From Paraburkholderia sp. BL9I2N2 (GTDB taxonomy: Bacteria > Pseudomonadota > Gammaproteobacteria > Burkholderiales > Burkholderiaceae), in the NCBI RefSeq assembly GCF_004339745.1, contig NZ_SMGP01000004.1, forward strand, positions 682,001 through 746,000: 64,000 nt of DNA. Direction: 5' to 3'. Of the stretch, positions 7,625 to 16,303 are shown piece by piece. The first letter of the stretch is position 1, and each line of letters opens with the position of its first letter. The translations under genes and the position numbers were made by a program. The notes under the pieces are model-generated. The model was not told the DNA's origin. It saw only the letters and a list, made by a program, of their open reading frames with translations, and did not search any database.

Positions 7625-8338
7625 ATGGATCGCCCCGCCAAAATCATCGTGCTCGACGACGAAGTCGAACTGCGCAACATGCTGCAGCGCTTTCTGCGCG
7701 GGCACGGCTTCGACGTGCGCGTCGCCGAGGACGGCAAGCGTCTGGACCGCTACCTGGAGCGCGAACCATTCGATCTGCTGGTGCTCGATCTGATGATCGG
7801 CGAAGAGGACGGTCTCGCCATCTGCGCCCGCTTGCGCGAGCAGGGGCAGACCTTGCCGATCCTGATGCTGACCGCGAAGGGCGATCCGCTCGACCGGGTG
7901 GTCGGCCTCGAAACCGGCGCCGACGACTATCTCGCCAAACCGTTCCTGCCGCGTGAACTGGTGGCGCGCATCAACGCGCTGCTGCGCCGCCAGAAGATCG
8001 CCTCGGGGGAAGTCACCGTGACGTCGCAAAGCGTGCGCTTCGGCGATTTTTCGCTCGATGTCGCCAAGCAGCAGCTCTCGCGCATGGGCGAGTTGCTGGA
8101 TATTCACTCGGCGCAGATGCTGCTGCTGGTCGCACTCGCGTCGTCGCCGAACCGGCCGGTGAGCCGCGACAATCTGCTCGCGCGCGCGCGGGGCCGCGAG
8201 CACGATGCGCTCGATCGCAGCATCGACGTGCAGGTGCTGCGGCTGCGGCAGATCGTCGAGGACGATCCGTCCAAGCCGCGCTTCATCAAGACCGTGTGGG
8301 GCGTGGGCTACATGCTGGTCGCGGACGTCGACTCATGA
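7625..8338 (+). CDS. OmpR-family response regulator
   Basis: 237-residue DNA-binding response regulator. The receiver domain (residues 5-120) has the acidic pair DD at 11-12, phospho-acceptor Asp55 in 'LLVLDLMIGEEDG', the Thr of 'LMLTAKG' and the Lys of 'YLAKPF'. The C-terminal winged-helix domain (about 140-235) has 'DRSIDVQVLRLRQIVEDDPSKPRFIKTVWGVGYML', the classic OmpR recognition and wing motif. GAGGAG lies just upstream of the ATG. Its stop overlaps the kinase start as ATGA, so the two are translationally coupled. The adjacent RND relic suggests an efflux or envelope target now lost here; it may still act on other loci. Confidence 0.95.
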   Translation: MDRPAKIIVLDDEVELRNMLQRFLRGHGFDVRVAEDGKRLDRYLEREPFDLLVLDLMIGEEDGLAICARLREQGQTLPILMLTAKGDPLDRVVGLETGADDYLAKPFLPRELVARINALLRRQKIASGEVTVTSQSVRFGDFSLDVAKQQLSRMGELLDIHSAQMLLLVALASSPNRPVSRDNLLARARGREHDALDRSIDVQVLRLRQIVEDDPSKPRFIKTVWGVGYMLVADVDS

Positions 8339-9690
8339 CGCGCCCGCTGCTGCACAGGTTGCTGCCGAGAACGCTGCTGGCGCGCAATATCGCGCTGCTG
8401 ATCGCGCTCGTGATGCTGAGCCAGGTGTGTTCGCTCGCCGTGTTGCTGCACTATGTGCAGCGGCCGCGGGTCGAGCGCGCGGCGGCCGTGTTCGCCACTT
8501 ATGTGACCACACTCGACAATCTGCTCGCGGCCACGCCGCCCAACACGCGTCGAGAATTGACGACGCGCCTCGACATGCGCGCACAGGTTCCAGACGAAGC
8601 CGTCGCCGAGCCGCCGCCGAGTTTCATGGGCGCGTATCGCGTCTATCAGCGCCGCATCTTTCTCCAGAGCCTGCGCGCGCACCTGCCCGCCGACATGCCG
8701 ACGCGTTGGCAATTGGTGGGCGGCCAGCGCCTGTGGATCCGTATGCACGCGCCGGCCGACGCTCCGCAAACGCCGTACTGGATCGCCCTGCCGATTCCCG
8801 AAGACGCGCAGGGCAACGGACTCGACGCCGCGATCGTGCTCTCGCTCGGGCTTGGCGCGCTGGCGGCATTGACCGGTTATGTGATCCAGCGCCACCTCAA
8901 CCGGCCGCTTCAGGAATTGACGCGGGCGGCGCGCCGCGTGAGCGCCGGCGAAACGCCCGCGCCGCTGCCGACAGACGGCCCCACGGAAATCGCCGCGGTG
9001 AGCGGCGCCTTCAATCAGATGACGCAGGCGTTGCAGCAAGCCGAGGCGACGCGCGCGCTGATGCTCGCCGGCATCTCGCATGACATCCGCACGCCGCTCA
9101 CCAAGCTGCGCCTTTCGATGGCCATGGCGATGCCCAGCGGCAGCGACAGCAGCTTCGTGGTCGCCGCCGAATCGTATCTGGATCAGATCGAAACGATCTT
9201 GCAGCAGTTCATGGATTACGCGGGCAGCGGCGAGCGCGAGCAGCCGGAGCCCGGCGATCTGAACGCCTTGGTCGAACGGCTCGCGGGGGATTTCGCGGGG
9301 CTGGGTCACGAGTTCGATCTGTCGCTCGCGACTTTGCCCGCAGTGCCGTACCGGCCGATCAGCATGATGCGGCTGCTGATGAACCTGATGCAAAACGCGA
9401 TCGTATACGGCGGAACCGGACTGGCGGTGCGAAGCTGGGCGGCGGGCGAGGCGGTGTATGTGGCGGTCGGCGATCGCGGCAAAGGTCTTTCAGCGCAGGA
9501 ACTGGAGCAACTGAAGGCGCCGTTTCAGCGTGGCCGCAATGCGCGTTCGCATAGCGGCGGCACCGGCTTGGGACTGGCGATCGTCGAGCGGATCGCGCGG
9601 CTGCATGGCGGCAGTCTGGAGTTTCATGCGCGCGAGGGCGGCGGCCTGGAGGTGTGGGTGGTGTTGCCCCTTAGCGCCCCGACGCGCTAA
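8335..9690 (+). CDS. EnvZ-like sensor histidine kinase
   Basis: 451-residue inner-membrane kinase, partner of the preceding regulator. The start at 8335 overlaps the regulator stop (ATGA). Residues 15-40 form the first membrane helix, a periplasmic segment of about 120 residues follows (with 'FMGAYRVYQRRIFLQSLRAH'), and a second helix lies near 165-185. Next come a HAMP domain ('RHLNRPLQELTRAARRVSAGE'), the phospho-acceptor H-box 'LAGISHDIRTPLTKLRLSM', an N-box with 'NLMQNAIVYGG' and G boxes 'GDRGKGLS' and 'GGTGLGLAIVERI'. All catalytic boxes are present. EnvZ-type kinases respond to osmotic or envelope stress; the signal here is unknown. Confidence 0.94.
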   Translation: MTRPLLHRLLPRTLLARNIALLIALVMLSQVCSLAVLLHYVQRPRVERAAAVFATYVTTLDNLLAATPPNTRRELTTRLDMRAQVPDEAVAEPPPSFMGAYRVYQRRIFLQSLRAHLPADMPTRWQLVGGQRLWIRMHAPADAPQTPYWIALPIPEDAQGNGLDAAIVLSLGLGALAALTGYVIQRHLNRPLQELTRAARRVSAGETPAPLPTDGPTEIAAVSGAFNQMTQALQQAEATRALMLAGISHDIRTPLTKLRLSMAMAMPSGSDSSFVVAAESYLDQIETILQQFMDYAGSGEREQPEPGDLNALVERLAGDFAGLGHEFDLSLATLPAVPYRPISMMRLLMNLMQNAIVYGGTGLAVRSWAAGEAVYVAVGDRGKGLSAQELEQLKAPFQRGRNARSHSGGTGLGLAIVERIARLHGGSLEFHAREGGGLEVWVVLPLSAPTR

Positions 9691-9735
9691 AAGTGGCCGT
9701 TGCGAGGCGTCGTTGCGCTGCTGCGCGTTCTTCGC

Positions 9736-10002
9736 TCACTTCCGGTCGAACCATGCATCCAGCCCGACCCGGAACGCCACGCCCGCGATCACCGGCACGG
9801 TCAACATGAGGATGATGCCGAAGTTCGGAATCTCGTCGCCGTACGTAATCGGACCGTAAAGCACGACGGTCGCCACGATCGCGAAGACCACGATGCCGAC
9901 GGCCACCATCAGAAGATTGCGCGCGGCGATGGGCATCACCTTGCGCGGAGCCTTGTCCGGCGTGGCGCTGGCAGCGGGGACTTTGTCGGGTTGGACGGGC
10001 AT
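9736..10002 (-). CDS. Small two-helix membrane protein, unknown function
   Basis: 88-residue protein starting MPVQPDKVPAASATPDKAPR at the ATG at 10002. After a charged, proline-rich cytosolic tail there are two hydrophobic segments, 'NLLMVAVGIVVFAIVATVVLYG' and 'NFGIILMLTVPVIAGVAFRVGL', ending AWFDRK. The hairpin topology and length are coherent, so I regard it as a real gene. I do not recognise the family and see no catalytic residues. A longer frame runs to 10107 but the extra residues are not conserved-looking. It lies downstream of the DUF1634 gene on the same strand with a 106-bp gap. Confidence 0.65.
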   Translation of the reverse strand: MPVQPDKVPAASATPDKAPRKVMPIAARNLLMVAVGIVVFAIVATVVLYGPITYGDEIPNFGIILMLTVPVIAGVAFRVGLDAWFDRK

Positions 10003-10108
10003 GATGGTTCTCGTGACGAAAGGAAGCTGCGTGAGGAGCACCGGTGAACCGAACTCCACGGAAGGCGCACGATGGGCATCATACCAGGGCGCCTGCGTGC
10101 CGCGCATT

Positions 10109-10432
10109 TCACGCCGCGCCGACCACCAATCCCGCGGCCACGATCACCAGCACGAGTGCGGCGATCGCGCTGAACCGGTAATCCCGTTGATGCAGGAACA
10201 CGCCTAACATCAATATAAGCCGCATTACCGGCAGCAGGATAAAAAGCGCGATGCCGATAGTCACGACAGGCATCCCGGCCGATGCCGGATGACTGGCGCC
10301 GGGGGTCCGCATGGCGGCCAGGGCGATGGCGAGGCCGAGCGCGATCGTGCCCGTCGCGATCCACGTGCCGTAATGTAGCAGCGCCGCCAGCCAGTGTTCG
10401 AGCCGCGCGCCGGCCCGCGCGATGCGGCTCAT
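10109..10432 (-). CDS. DUF1634 membrane protein
   Basis: 107-residue inner-membrane protein with three hydrophobic helices: 'LLHYGTWIATGTIALGLAIAL', 'VTIGIALFILLPVMRLILMLGVFL' and 'AIAALVLVIVAAGLVV'. The motif 'LMLGVFLHQRDYRF' is characteristic of DUF1634, a family almost always encoded next to TSUP transporters. The ATG at 10432 overlaps the stop of the preceding transporter gene (ATGA), so translation is coupled and the two products probably form one complex. Its biochemical role, perhaps an accessory subunit of the exporter, is unknown. Confidence 0.85.
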   Translation of the reverse strand: MSRIARAGARLEHWLAALLHYGTWIATGTIALGLAIALAAMRTPGASHPASAGMPVVTIGIALFILLPVMRLILMLGVFLHQRDYRFSAIAALVLVIVAAGLVVGAA

Positions 10433-11319
10433 GCCGACGCTCCGAACAGGTGAACGCCGAAGGCTTCGAGCAGCATCTGCACGGCAAGCGCCGCGAGCAC
10501 CGCGACGAACAACGCGCGCAGCCGGTCGTTGGAGACGCGCATGAGCACGCGCGCGCCGAGCAGCGCGCCGGCCACCGAGCCCAAGGCCACCGGACCGGCG
10601 ATCGCGGTCACGATCTCGCCCCTCAGGAAGTACGCGCCGGCGCTGGCCGCCGCCGTCACGCCGATCATGAAGTTGGAGGTCGCCGACGAGACCTTGATCG
10701 GCAGCCGCAGCGCGGTATCCATCGCGGGAATCTTGAGCACGCCGCTGCCGATGCCGAGCAGCGCCGAAATCAGACCCGCGCCGTACATCAGCGACAGGCC
10801 CAGCGGCACGCGCTGCACACGGTACGCGACGTCGCGTCCGAGCGCGCGGTCCGGATAGCTCGAATCCAGCCGCAACGAGGCGCCCCACGAGTTGGCGCGG
10901 GGCGTGCCGGCGGTTGCGGCGGCGCTTGCCGGATCGATACGCCGTGCGAGCATTTGCTGCGCCGACAACAGCAGGATCACGGCGAAAATGAAGTACAGCG
11001 CGGGCACGGGAATCAGCCCGCTCAGCAGCACGCCCGACAGCGCGCCGAGCGTGGTCGCCGTTTCCAGCACGAGCGCGAGCCGGACGTTGGTCAGGCGTTC
11101 GCGCAGGAAGGGCGCGGCGCCGCCGCACGAACAGGCGATCACCGAGACGATGCTGGCACCGATCGCGACGTGGATATCGACGTGGCCGAACATGGTCAGG
11201 ACCGGCACGATGAAAACGCCGCTCGCCATGCCGAGCATGCCGCCCAGCGCGCTCGCGCCGAGCGACACCGCGAACAGCCATAACGTGTAGTGCAGATCCA
11301 TCGCCGCCGCGCCCGTCAT
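10429..11319 (-). CDS. TSUP family (TauE/SafE) anion transporter
   Basis: 296-residue transporter of the sulfite exporter TauE/SafE family, which moves sulfite, sulfoacetate or other small organosulfur or organic anions across the inner membrane. Two repeats are visible: 'GMLGMASGVFIVPVLTMFGH' near residue 30 and 'SALLGIGSGVLKIPAMDTAL' near 180, the paired G-x-G-x-G..P signatures of TSUP proteins. About eight hydrophobic helices are present. The ATG at 11319 overlaps the GntR stop, and its own stop overlaps the DUF1634 start; the three genes form a tightly coupled unit. Control by the GntR regulator is likely. The substrate cannot be read from sequence. Confidence 0.87.
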   Translation of the reverse strand: MTGAAAMDLHYTLWLFAVSLGASALGGMLGMASGVFIVPVLTMFGHVDIHVAIGASIVSVIACSCGGAAPFLRERLTNVRLALVLETATTLGALSGVLLSGLIPVPALYFIFAVILLLSAQQMLARRIDPASAAATAGTPRANSWGASLRLDSSYPDRALGRDVAYRVQRVPLGLSLMYGAGLISALLGIGSGVLKIPAMDTALRLPIKVSSATSNFMIGVTAAASAGAYFLRGEIVTAIAGPVALGSVAGALLGARVLMRVSNDRLRALFVAVLAALAVQMLLEAFGVHLFGASA

Positions 11320-12062
11320 TGGCCGCGCGGCTTGCGCCGCGCGAGGCGGGTCACGAACTGGATCTGGTCGCCGCGGTAGTAGAGCTTTTCGTAGTCGACG
11401 GGACGGTTGCCGTCGCCATACGAGGTGCGCTCGATGAGAAAGATCGGGCTGCCGGGCGCGATGTCGAGCGCTCGAGCGACGGCTTTGTCGGCGGCGATCG
11501 CTTCGAGGCGGTACTCCGCCTCGATCAGCGGCATGCCGTACTTTTGCTCGAGCAGCGTAAAGATCGGCTCGGCCTCCAGATCGTCTTGCATGATCTTTTC
11601 GCCGATGTCTTGCGGCAGCCAGGTTTCGTCGAACGAGAGCGGGGTGCCGTCGGCGATGCGCACGCGCCGGATGTGCACGACCGGCGTGCCGGGTGCGAGC
11701 GACAGCTTGCCGGCCACCGCTTCGCTGGCCTTTTCGATCTGTTTGCCGACCAGCCGGGCGGTCGGATGACGGCCGTGCGCGCGCATGTCCTCGACGAAGC
11801 CGCTCAGTTCGGTGAGCGGCTGGGTCAGGCGCGGCTGCGTGACGAAAGTGCCTTTGCCACGGCGGATTTCGATCAGGCCGCGCGCGATCAGGTTCTGCAC
11901 CGTCTTTTGCAGGGTGGTGCGGCTGATGTTGAAGCTGGTGAGCAGGCTGGCTTCGTTGGGTAGCTGGGTGCCCGGCGGATAGGTGCCGTCGGCGATGCGT
12001 GCGGCGAGGGTCGCTTCGACTTGCGCGTAGAGAGGGAGCTGGTTGCTGCGGTCCGTGGTCAT
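11316..12062 (-). CDS. GntR/HutC-subfamily transcription regulator
   Basis: 248-residue regulator. An N-terminal winged helix (about 5-70) has 'LYAQVEATLAARIADGTYPPG', 'LPNEASLLTSFNISRTTLQKT' and 'RRGKGTFV'. The C-terminal UTRA ligand-binding domain (about 95-240) has 'PVVHIRRVRIADGTPLSFDETWLP' and 'FLIERTSYGDGNRPVDYEKLYYRGDQIQF'. I place the start at the ATG at 12062 (MTTDRSNQLPLY). In-frame ATGs at 12071, 12074 and 12098 would place the start inside or beyond a perfect 28-bp palindrome. It leads the TSUP-DUF1634 unit and probably represses it and itself until a small effector binds. Confidence 0.92.
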   Translation of the reverse strand: MTTDRSNQLPLYAQVEATLAARIADGTYPPGTQLPNEASLLTSFNISRTTLQKTVQNLIARGLIEIRRGKGTFVTQPRLTQPLTELSGFVEDMRAHGRHPTARLVGKQIEKASEAVAGKLSLAPGTPVVHIRRVRIADGTPLSFDETWLPQDIGEKIMQDDLEAEPIFTLLEQKYGMPLIEAEYRLEAIAADKAVARALDIAPGSPIFLIERTSYGDGNRPVDYEKLYYRGDQIQFVTRLARRKPRGQ

Positions 12063-12063
12063 G

Positions 12064-12091
12064 CAAGACATCATGACGTCATGATGTCTTG
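12064..12091. promoter_or_regulatory. Perfect 28-bp palindrome, probable GntR operator
   Basis: The 14 bases CAAGACATCATGAC (12064-12077) are followed directly by their exact reverse complement (12078-12091). The site begins one base before the chosen gntR ATG and covers the place where the ribosome site and transcription start would lie. Dyads are typical operators of HutC-type dimers. Occupancy would block both transcription and access to the start codon. Autoregulation is inference. Confidence 0.75.
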
Positions 12092-12233
12092 GTGTCAAGG
12101 GCCGGTTTTGAGCGGCGGCGTCAGTGCCTGGCGGCGATCGTCATGAGGTCAAGGCTGAAGGGATTCGATCGGGAAGATACTGACGCGCCTCGCGTGGGCG
12201 GCGAAACGATCATTGGAGTGTTCAGCGCGATTG

Positions 12234-13148
12234 CTACGGGAAATCATTTCCCAGAATCTCCATCAACGTCCGCGCATTCCGCTGCCCCTGATCCTCGAAG
12301 CAATTATTGAAAATGACATGCGTGCGTCCTGCCCGTCTCGCGATCGCGCGGATCGGGACGGCCAGTTCCGTCAGTTCCGCTTCGTTGTAGTCATAGTCGA
12401 AGCGATCCGCGGCGCTCGCGGCGCCTGTCGCGCTCCACGTCTGCGTGTTGCGCCCATGCAGACGCACCATCGCGAGTTCCGGATTCGTCGCCTCCCACAC
12501 GGTATGCACGCGGTTGCTCACGTCCGGCGGCGCATCGACGATCACATGCACGATGCCGCGCTCGCGCAGAAACTCGAGCGACCAGGCCGCATGCTCGTCA
12601 TCGAACCACGACTGATTGCGAAATTCCGCCGCCATCATGTAGCCCGCCATGCGCGCCCGGCATTCCTCGACCAGCGCGAGGCCATCCGGCGCGCGCGTGA
12701 TCCACGGTGCAAACTGGAACAGCACGGCGCCGAGTCGTCCGCTCACGCGCAGCGGTTCGAGCGCTTCCAGATAGCGCCGCCACAGTTCATCGCGGATGTC
12801 GTCGGGCATGTCGCGGTAGTAGACGTTCTTCTTGCGCGGGCCGGTGATGCCTTCCGGCAGCGCCATTGCGATGTCTCTCGGCAGCGCGTCGGGCGAAGTC
12901 TGATGTCCGGTGAAGAGACGAAACGCCTTGAAGTTGAAGGTGAAGCCTTCGGGCGTGCGCTCAAACCACAATTGCGCATTGCTCGCCGATGGCATTGCGT
13001 AGTAAGCCGAATCGACTTCGACCAGCGGGAACTGCGATGCATAAAAACGCAGACGTGCTTCAGCGCTGCTGCTGCCGCGCGGATAAAAGCGCTTGCAGGC
13101 AATCAGCGTCTTGTCGGTCCAGCCCGCGGTGCCGCAGCGAATGTCCAT
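12234..13148 (-). CDS. DUF72 family protein (YecE-like)
   Basis: 304-residue protein of the DUF72/YecE family, which adopts a TIM-barrel fold and has no settled activity. The start MDIRCGTAGWTDKTLIACKRFYP is the family norm (G-T-x-G-W near the N-terminus). Other conserved stretches are 'FPLVEVDSAYYAMPS', 'PEGFTFNFKAFRLFTGH', 'LGAVLFQFAPW', 'MAAEFRNQSWFDDE' and, near the end, 'FDYDYNEAELTELAVPI' with 'HVIFNNCFEDQGQRNA'. It is soluble, without a signal peptide, and of normal length. It stands alone, convergent to nothing obvious, 35 bp before the end of the hybrid kinase gene on the same strand, so it could be the unlinked last gene of that transcript. Confidence 0.9.
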   Translation of the reverse strand: MDIRCGTAGWTDKTLIACKRFYPRGSSSAEARLRFYASQFPLVEVDSAYYAMPSASNAQLWFERTPEGFTFNFKAFRLFTGHQTSPDALPRDIAMALPEGITGPRKKNVYYRDMPDDIRDELWRRYLEALEPLRVSGRLGAVLFQFAPWITRAPDGLALVEECRARMAGYMMAAEFRNQSWFDDEHAAWSLEFLRERGIVHVIVDAPPDVSNRVHTVWEATNPELAMVRLHGRNTQTWSATGAASAADRFDYDYNEAELTELAVPIRAIARRAGRTHVIFNNCFEDQGQRNARTLMEILGNDFP

Positions 13149-13182
13149 CGGCGAAGTCGGTTGAATGCGTGGCGTGCGCCGG

Positions 13183-15846
13183 CTAGGACGCTTCTTCGGT
13201 GTGATCGATCCAGTCCGCGAGTTCGCGCCGCAGCTCCGCGATATCGAGCGGTTTGCCGAGCAGCCGCGCGCCGGGAATGGCGTCGCCGATCTGCGCGCTC
13301 TTGCCGTAGCCCGACACCAGCAGCACGCGGATACCCGGCTGCTGGCGCAGCATGGCGCGCGCGAGGCTGTCGCCGGACATGCCCGGCAACGTGAGATCAG
13401 TAAACAGGATGTCGAAGTGTTGCGCGGGCACGAGCGGCAGCGCTTCTTCGGCGCTCGCGACCGCGGTGCAATCGAGGCCCAGGGCGTTCAGCAGGTCACT
13501 GAATGCTTCGCGTGAATCCGCGTCGTCTTCGACCAGCAGCACGCGAGCCGGCGTGCCGGGCGAGCGCGCCGTCCCCCACGGGGCCTTCCTTTGGGATGCA
13601 GCCTCGGTAGCGCAATGCTGGCTTTCCTGCCTGGACTCTCTGCCTGGGTCGTACACGGCGGGCGGCACGCAGGCGGCGATCTGTCCATCGGCGACGGACA
13701 CGGACAAGGACACGCCGGCAGGCGTGGCCGCGCCGGCACGCAACACGCCCCGCACCTTGCGGGCAAGATCGTCGCGCCGGTACGGCTTCGAGAGCAGCGT
13801 GATGCCGGCGTCGAGTTTGCCGTGGTGGACGATTTCATCGCGCGTGTAGCCGGAAGTGAAGAGCGTCGGCACCGCGGGCGAGCGCGCCGCGGCACGTTGC
13901 GCGAGCTCCACGCTTTTCACCTTGCCGGGCATGACCACGTCCGTGAACAGCAGATCGATCGGCACATCGCTGTCGATGAACTCGATCGCCGCGTCGCCGC
14001 TCGACGCGGTCAGCACTTTGTAGCCGAGCTGCGCGAGCATTTCGACGGCGGTCAGGCGCACGTCGGCATCGTCTTCGACGACCAGAACCGTTTCGCCGCC
14101 GCCGCTCGGCGCCGCGGTCTCGTCGACGGCTTCCGAGGTTTCGGCTTCGCAGCTGCGCGGGAAAAACAGCGAGACGGTGGTGCCGCGTCCTACTTCGCTG
14201 TCGATCAACGTGTGACCGCCGCTTTGCCTGACGAAGCCGAACACCATGCTCAGGCCGAGGCCGGTGCCGTGGCCGTCGGGCTTGGTGGTGAAGAACGGTT
14301 CGAACACGCGTTGCAGGATTTCGGGCGGCATGCCGGCGCCGGTGTCGGTGACGGAAAACACCACGTATTCGCCCGGAGAGAGTTCCGGTTTGCCTCGGCA
14401 GAACGCGGCATCCAGCACTCGGTTGGCCGCGCGCACGGTGAGCGTGCCGTCCGCCTGCATCGCGTCGCGCGCGTTGATCGCGAGATTGAGCAGCGCGTTT
14501 TCCAGTTGATTGCGATCCACCTGCACGTTCCACAGATCGTCGCTCAGGACCGTATCGATCCGGACCGTTTCGCCGAGCGCGCGATGCAGCATTTCGCTCA
14601 TGCCGCGGAGCAGGCGGCGCGGGTTCAGCACGGTCGGCGAGAGCGGCTGGCGCCGTGCGAAGGCGAGCAGATGCGCAGCCAGTTTCGCGCCGCGTTTGAC
14701 GGCGTCCGTCGCGGCGGACAGGCGGCGCAGCGTGGCCGGGTGCCCGCCGGCGTCGGCGGCAAGCATTTGCAGGTTGCCGTTGATCACCTGCAGCACGTTA
14801 TTGAAGTCGTGCGCGACGCCGCCCGTGAGGCTGCCGATCGCTTCCATCTTCTGCGCCTGGCGCAATTGCTCCTCGGCCAGCGCGCGTGCCGCGACTGCGT
14901 CGGCGACGCGCTGTTCGAGGGTCTCGGTCAACTGGCGCAGCGACTGTTCGGCGATCTTGCGTTCGTGAATGTCGATCAGCACGCCGGGAAAGCGTGTCGG
15001 TTCGCCATGCTCGTCGAATTCGCACTGGCCGTTTGCCTGCACCCACATATAGTCGCCATCGGGCCGGCGGATTCGAAACTCGGCGCGAAACGGCTCGCCC
15101 GAGCGGATCGCCTCGGCGGTCAGTTGATCGTTGAGCGCCTGATCGTCCGGATGAAGCATCTGGATGGCTGCATCGCGCTCGACGCCCTTTGCGGCTTCTT
15201 CCTGCAGAAAGGAAAAGGTGCGCGCGAAACGTTCGTCGCCGCTGACCTTGCCCGTGTGCACATCCAGCACCCATGTACCGAGCACCGTGCCGGTATTGAG
15301 CGCGAGTTGCAGCCGTTCGTTGGTCTCGTGCAGTTCGGCCTCGGCGCGCTGCCGCCAGCGTTCGGTGAGCACGCGCGCGGTGGTTTCGACGACCACCGCC
15401 AGCACGCCGGCCGGCGCGCCGCTGTCGTCGGCGACCGGGCTGTAGTAGAGATCCATCCACACGTCTTCGGGTTTGCCGTCGCGCAGCAGCACCAGTTCCT
15501 TGTCGCGATACGACAGCGTGCCGCCCGCGAGACAGGTGGCCATGACATGCCGGTTGAAGTCGGCGACTTCCGGCCAGCCGTGTTCGACAGGACAGCCGAG
15601 CAGATAGGGATGGCGTCCGCCCGCGAAGATCGCGTAGGCGTCGTTGTAGATCATGTAGCCGGGCTTGCCCCACAGCAGCACCAGCGGCACCGGCGAGGCG
15701 AGCAGCAACTGGACCGTGGCGGTCAGACTGCGCGGCCAGTTTTCAATGGCGCCGAGGCCGGTGGCGGCCCAGTCGAATGCGCTGATGCGCTGCGCCATCT
15801 CCCCGCGCCAGCCGGGGCAGCCGTGGTCTTGTGCCGGAAATGGCAT
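13183..15846 (-). CDS. Hybrid histidine kinase with PAS domains and two receivers
   Basis: 887-residue cytosolic kinase. The ATG at 15846 (MPFPAQDHGCPGWRGEMAQRI) is chosen because upstream residues are not conserved-looking. A first PAS-like domain covers about 30-160 ('LLWGKPGYMIYNDAYAIFAGG'), a second PAS/PAC about 180-310 ('FRIRRPDGDYMWVQANG'), followed by a coiled helix, an H-box of the HDFNN class ('GSLTGGVAHDFNNVLQVINGN') and an ATPase domain with 'NLAINARDAM' and 'GHGTGLGLSMVFGF'. Two receiver domains follow: 'ETVLVVEDDADVRL' with Asp in 'LLFTDVVMPG', and 'RVLLVEDDADSREAF' with Asp in 'ILFTDLTLPGMSG'. No membrane helix is visible. No output regulator is adjacent, so it is an orphan; light, redox or small-molecule sensing by PAS is possible. 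Confidence 0.92.
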   Translation of the reverse strand: MPFPAQDHGCPGWRGEMAQRISAFDWAATGLGAIENWPRSLTATVQLLLASPVPLVLLWGKPGYMIYNDAYAIFAGGRHPYLLGCPVEHGWPEVADFNRHVMATCLAGGTLSYRDKELVLLRDGKPEDVWMDLYYSPVADDSGAPAGVLAVVVETTARVLTERWRQRAEAELHETNERLQLALNTGTVLGTWVLDVHTGKVSGDERFARTFSFLQEEAAKGVERDAAIQMLHPDDQALNDQLTAEAIRSGEPFRAEFRIRRPDGDYMWVQANGQCEFDEHGEPTRFPGVLIDIHERKIAEQSLRQLTETLEQRVADAVAARALAEEQLRQAQKMEAIGSLTGGVAHDFNNVLQVINGNLQMLAADAGGHPATLRRLSAATDAVKRGAKLAAHLLAFARRQPLSPTVLNPRRLLRGMSEMLHRALGETVRIDTVLSDDLWNVQVDRNQLENALLNLAINARDAMQADGTLTVRAANRVLDAAFCRGKPELSPGEYVVFSVTDTGAGMPPEILQRVFEPFFTTKPDGHGTGLGLSMVFGFVRQSGGHTLIDSEVGRGTTVSLFFPRSCEAETSEAVDETAAPSGGGETVLVVEDDADVRLTAVEMLAQLGYKVLTASSGDAAIEFIDSDVPIDLLFTDVVMPGKVKSVELAQRAAARSPAVPTLFTSGYTRDEIVHHGKLDAGITLLSKPYRRDDLARKVRGVLRAGAATPAGVSLSVSVADGQIAACVPPAVYDPGRESRQESQHCATEAASQRKAPWGTARSPGTPARVLLVEDDADSREAFSDLLNALGLDCTAVASAEEALPLVPAQHFDILFTDLTLPGMSGDSLARAMLRQQPGIRVLLVSGYGKSAQIGDAIPGARLLGKPLDIAELRRELADWIDHTEEAS

Positions 15847-16303
15847 GCTGCGCTCCACAGAGGTCACGTCGATGAAAGTGTCCCCACTCTGCCGGCGCGC
15901 GTGACGCGCTTGCACTCTCAGCAGGAGGCGGGATGAATCTTCTGCTGTGCACCGCACGCCGGCGGATAGCTGACACGCGGTTGCGACAATTGTAGGCCAC
16001 AACGCCGGGCCGGTGACCCGTCACGTATGGGTTATGGGGTTTAGCCGAAGCCTGTCCACAACCGGGTTCGCAAGAATTACCTGGACGAAGAACCGAGTGC
16101 CCCGGATAGCGGAAAGAAGCTCACAGGTAGGCATTTCATGCGGAAGATGCCGGCGTGATTCCGGTCGCTGCGTGCCGCTTACAGACTGCATTCATCACGC
16201 GGGCGCGAATCCTGCTGCCGCCATTTGTTCGCCTGCGCCGACCGGCGCACTGTGGGCCTGGACGCCACGCAGAATTTGAACGTCGATAAAAGCGGACCGC
16301 ACA
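15847..16303. other. 457-bp divergent intergenic region
   Basis: Separates the leftward hybrid kinase gene from the rightward DUF2252 gene. Open frames are short and arginine-rich on both strands and give no recognisable protein. The last 40 bases contain a purine-rich AAAGCGGA about 11 bases before the DUF2252 ATG, a weak ribosome site. I see no strong dyad or hairpin. Confidence 0.5.

Noticed and set aside
13591..15936. 781-codon plus-strand frame opposite the hybrid kinase
   Set aside because: Shadow of the kinase codons in GC-rich DNA; no domain pattern, while the minus strand has every kinase motif.
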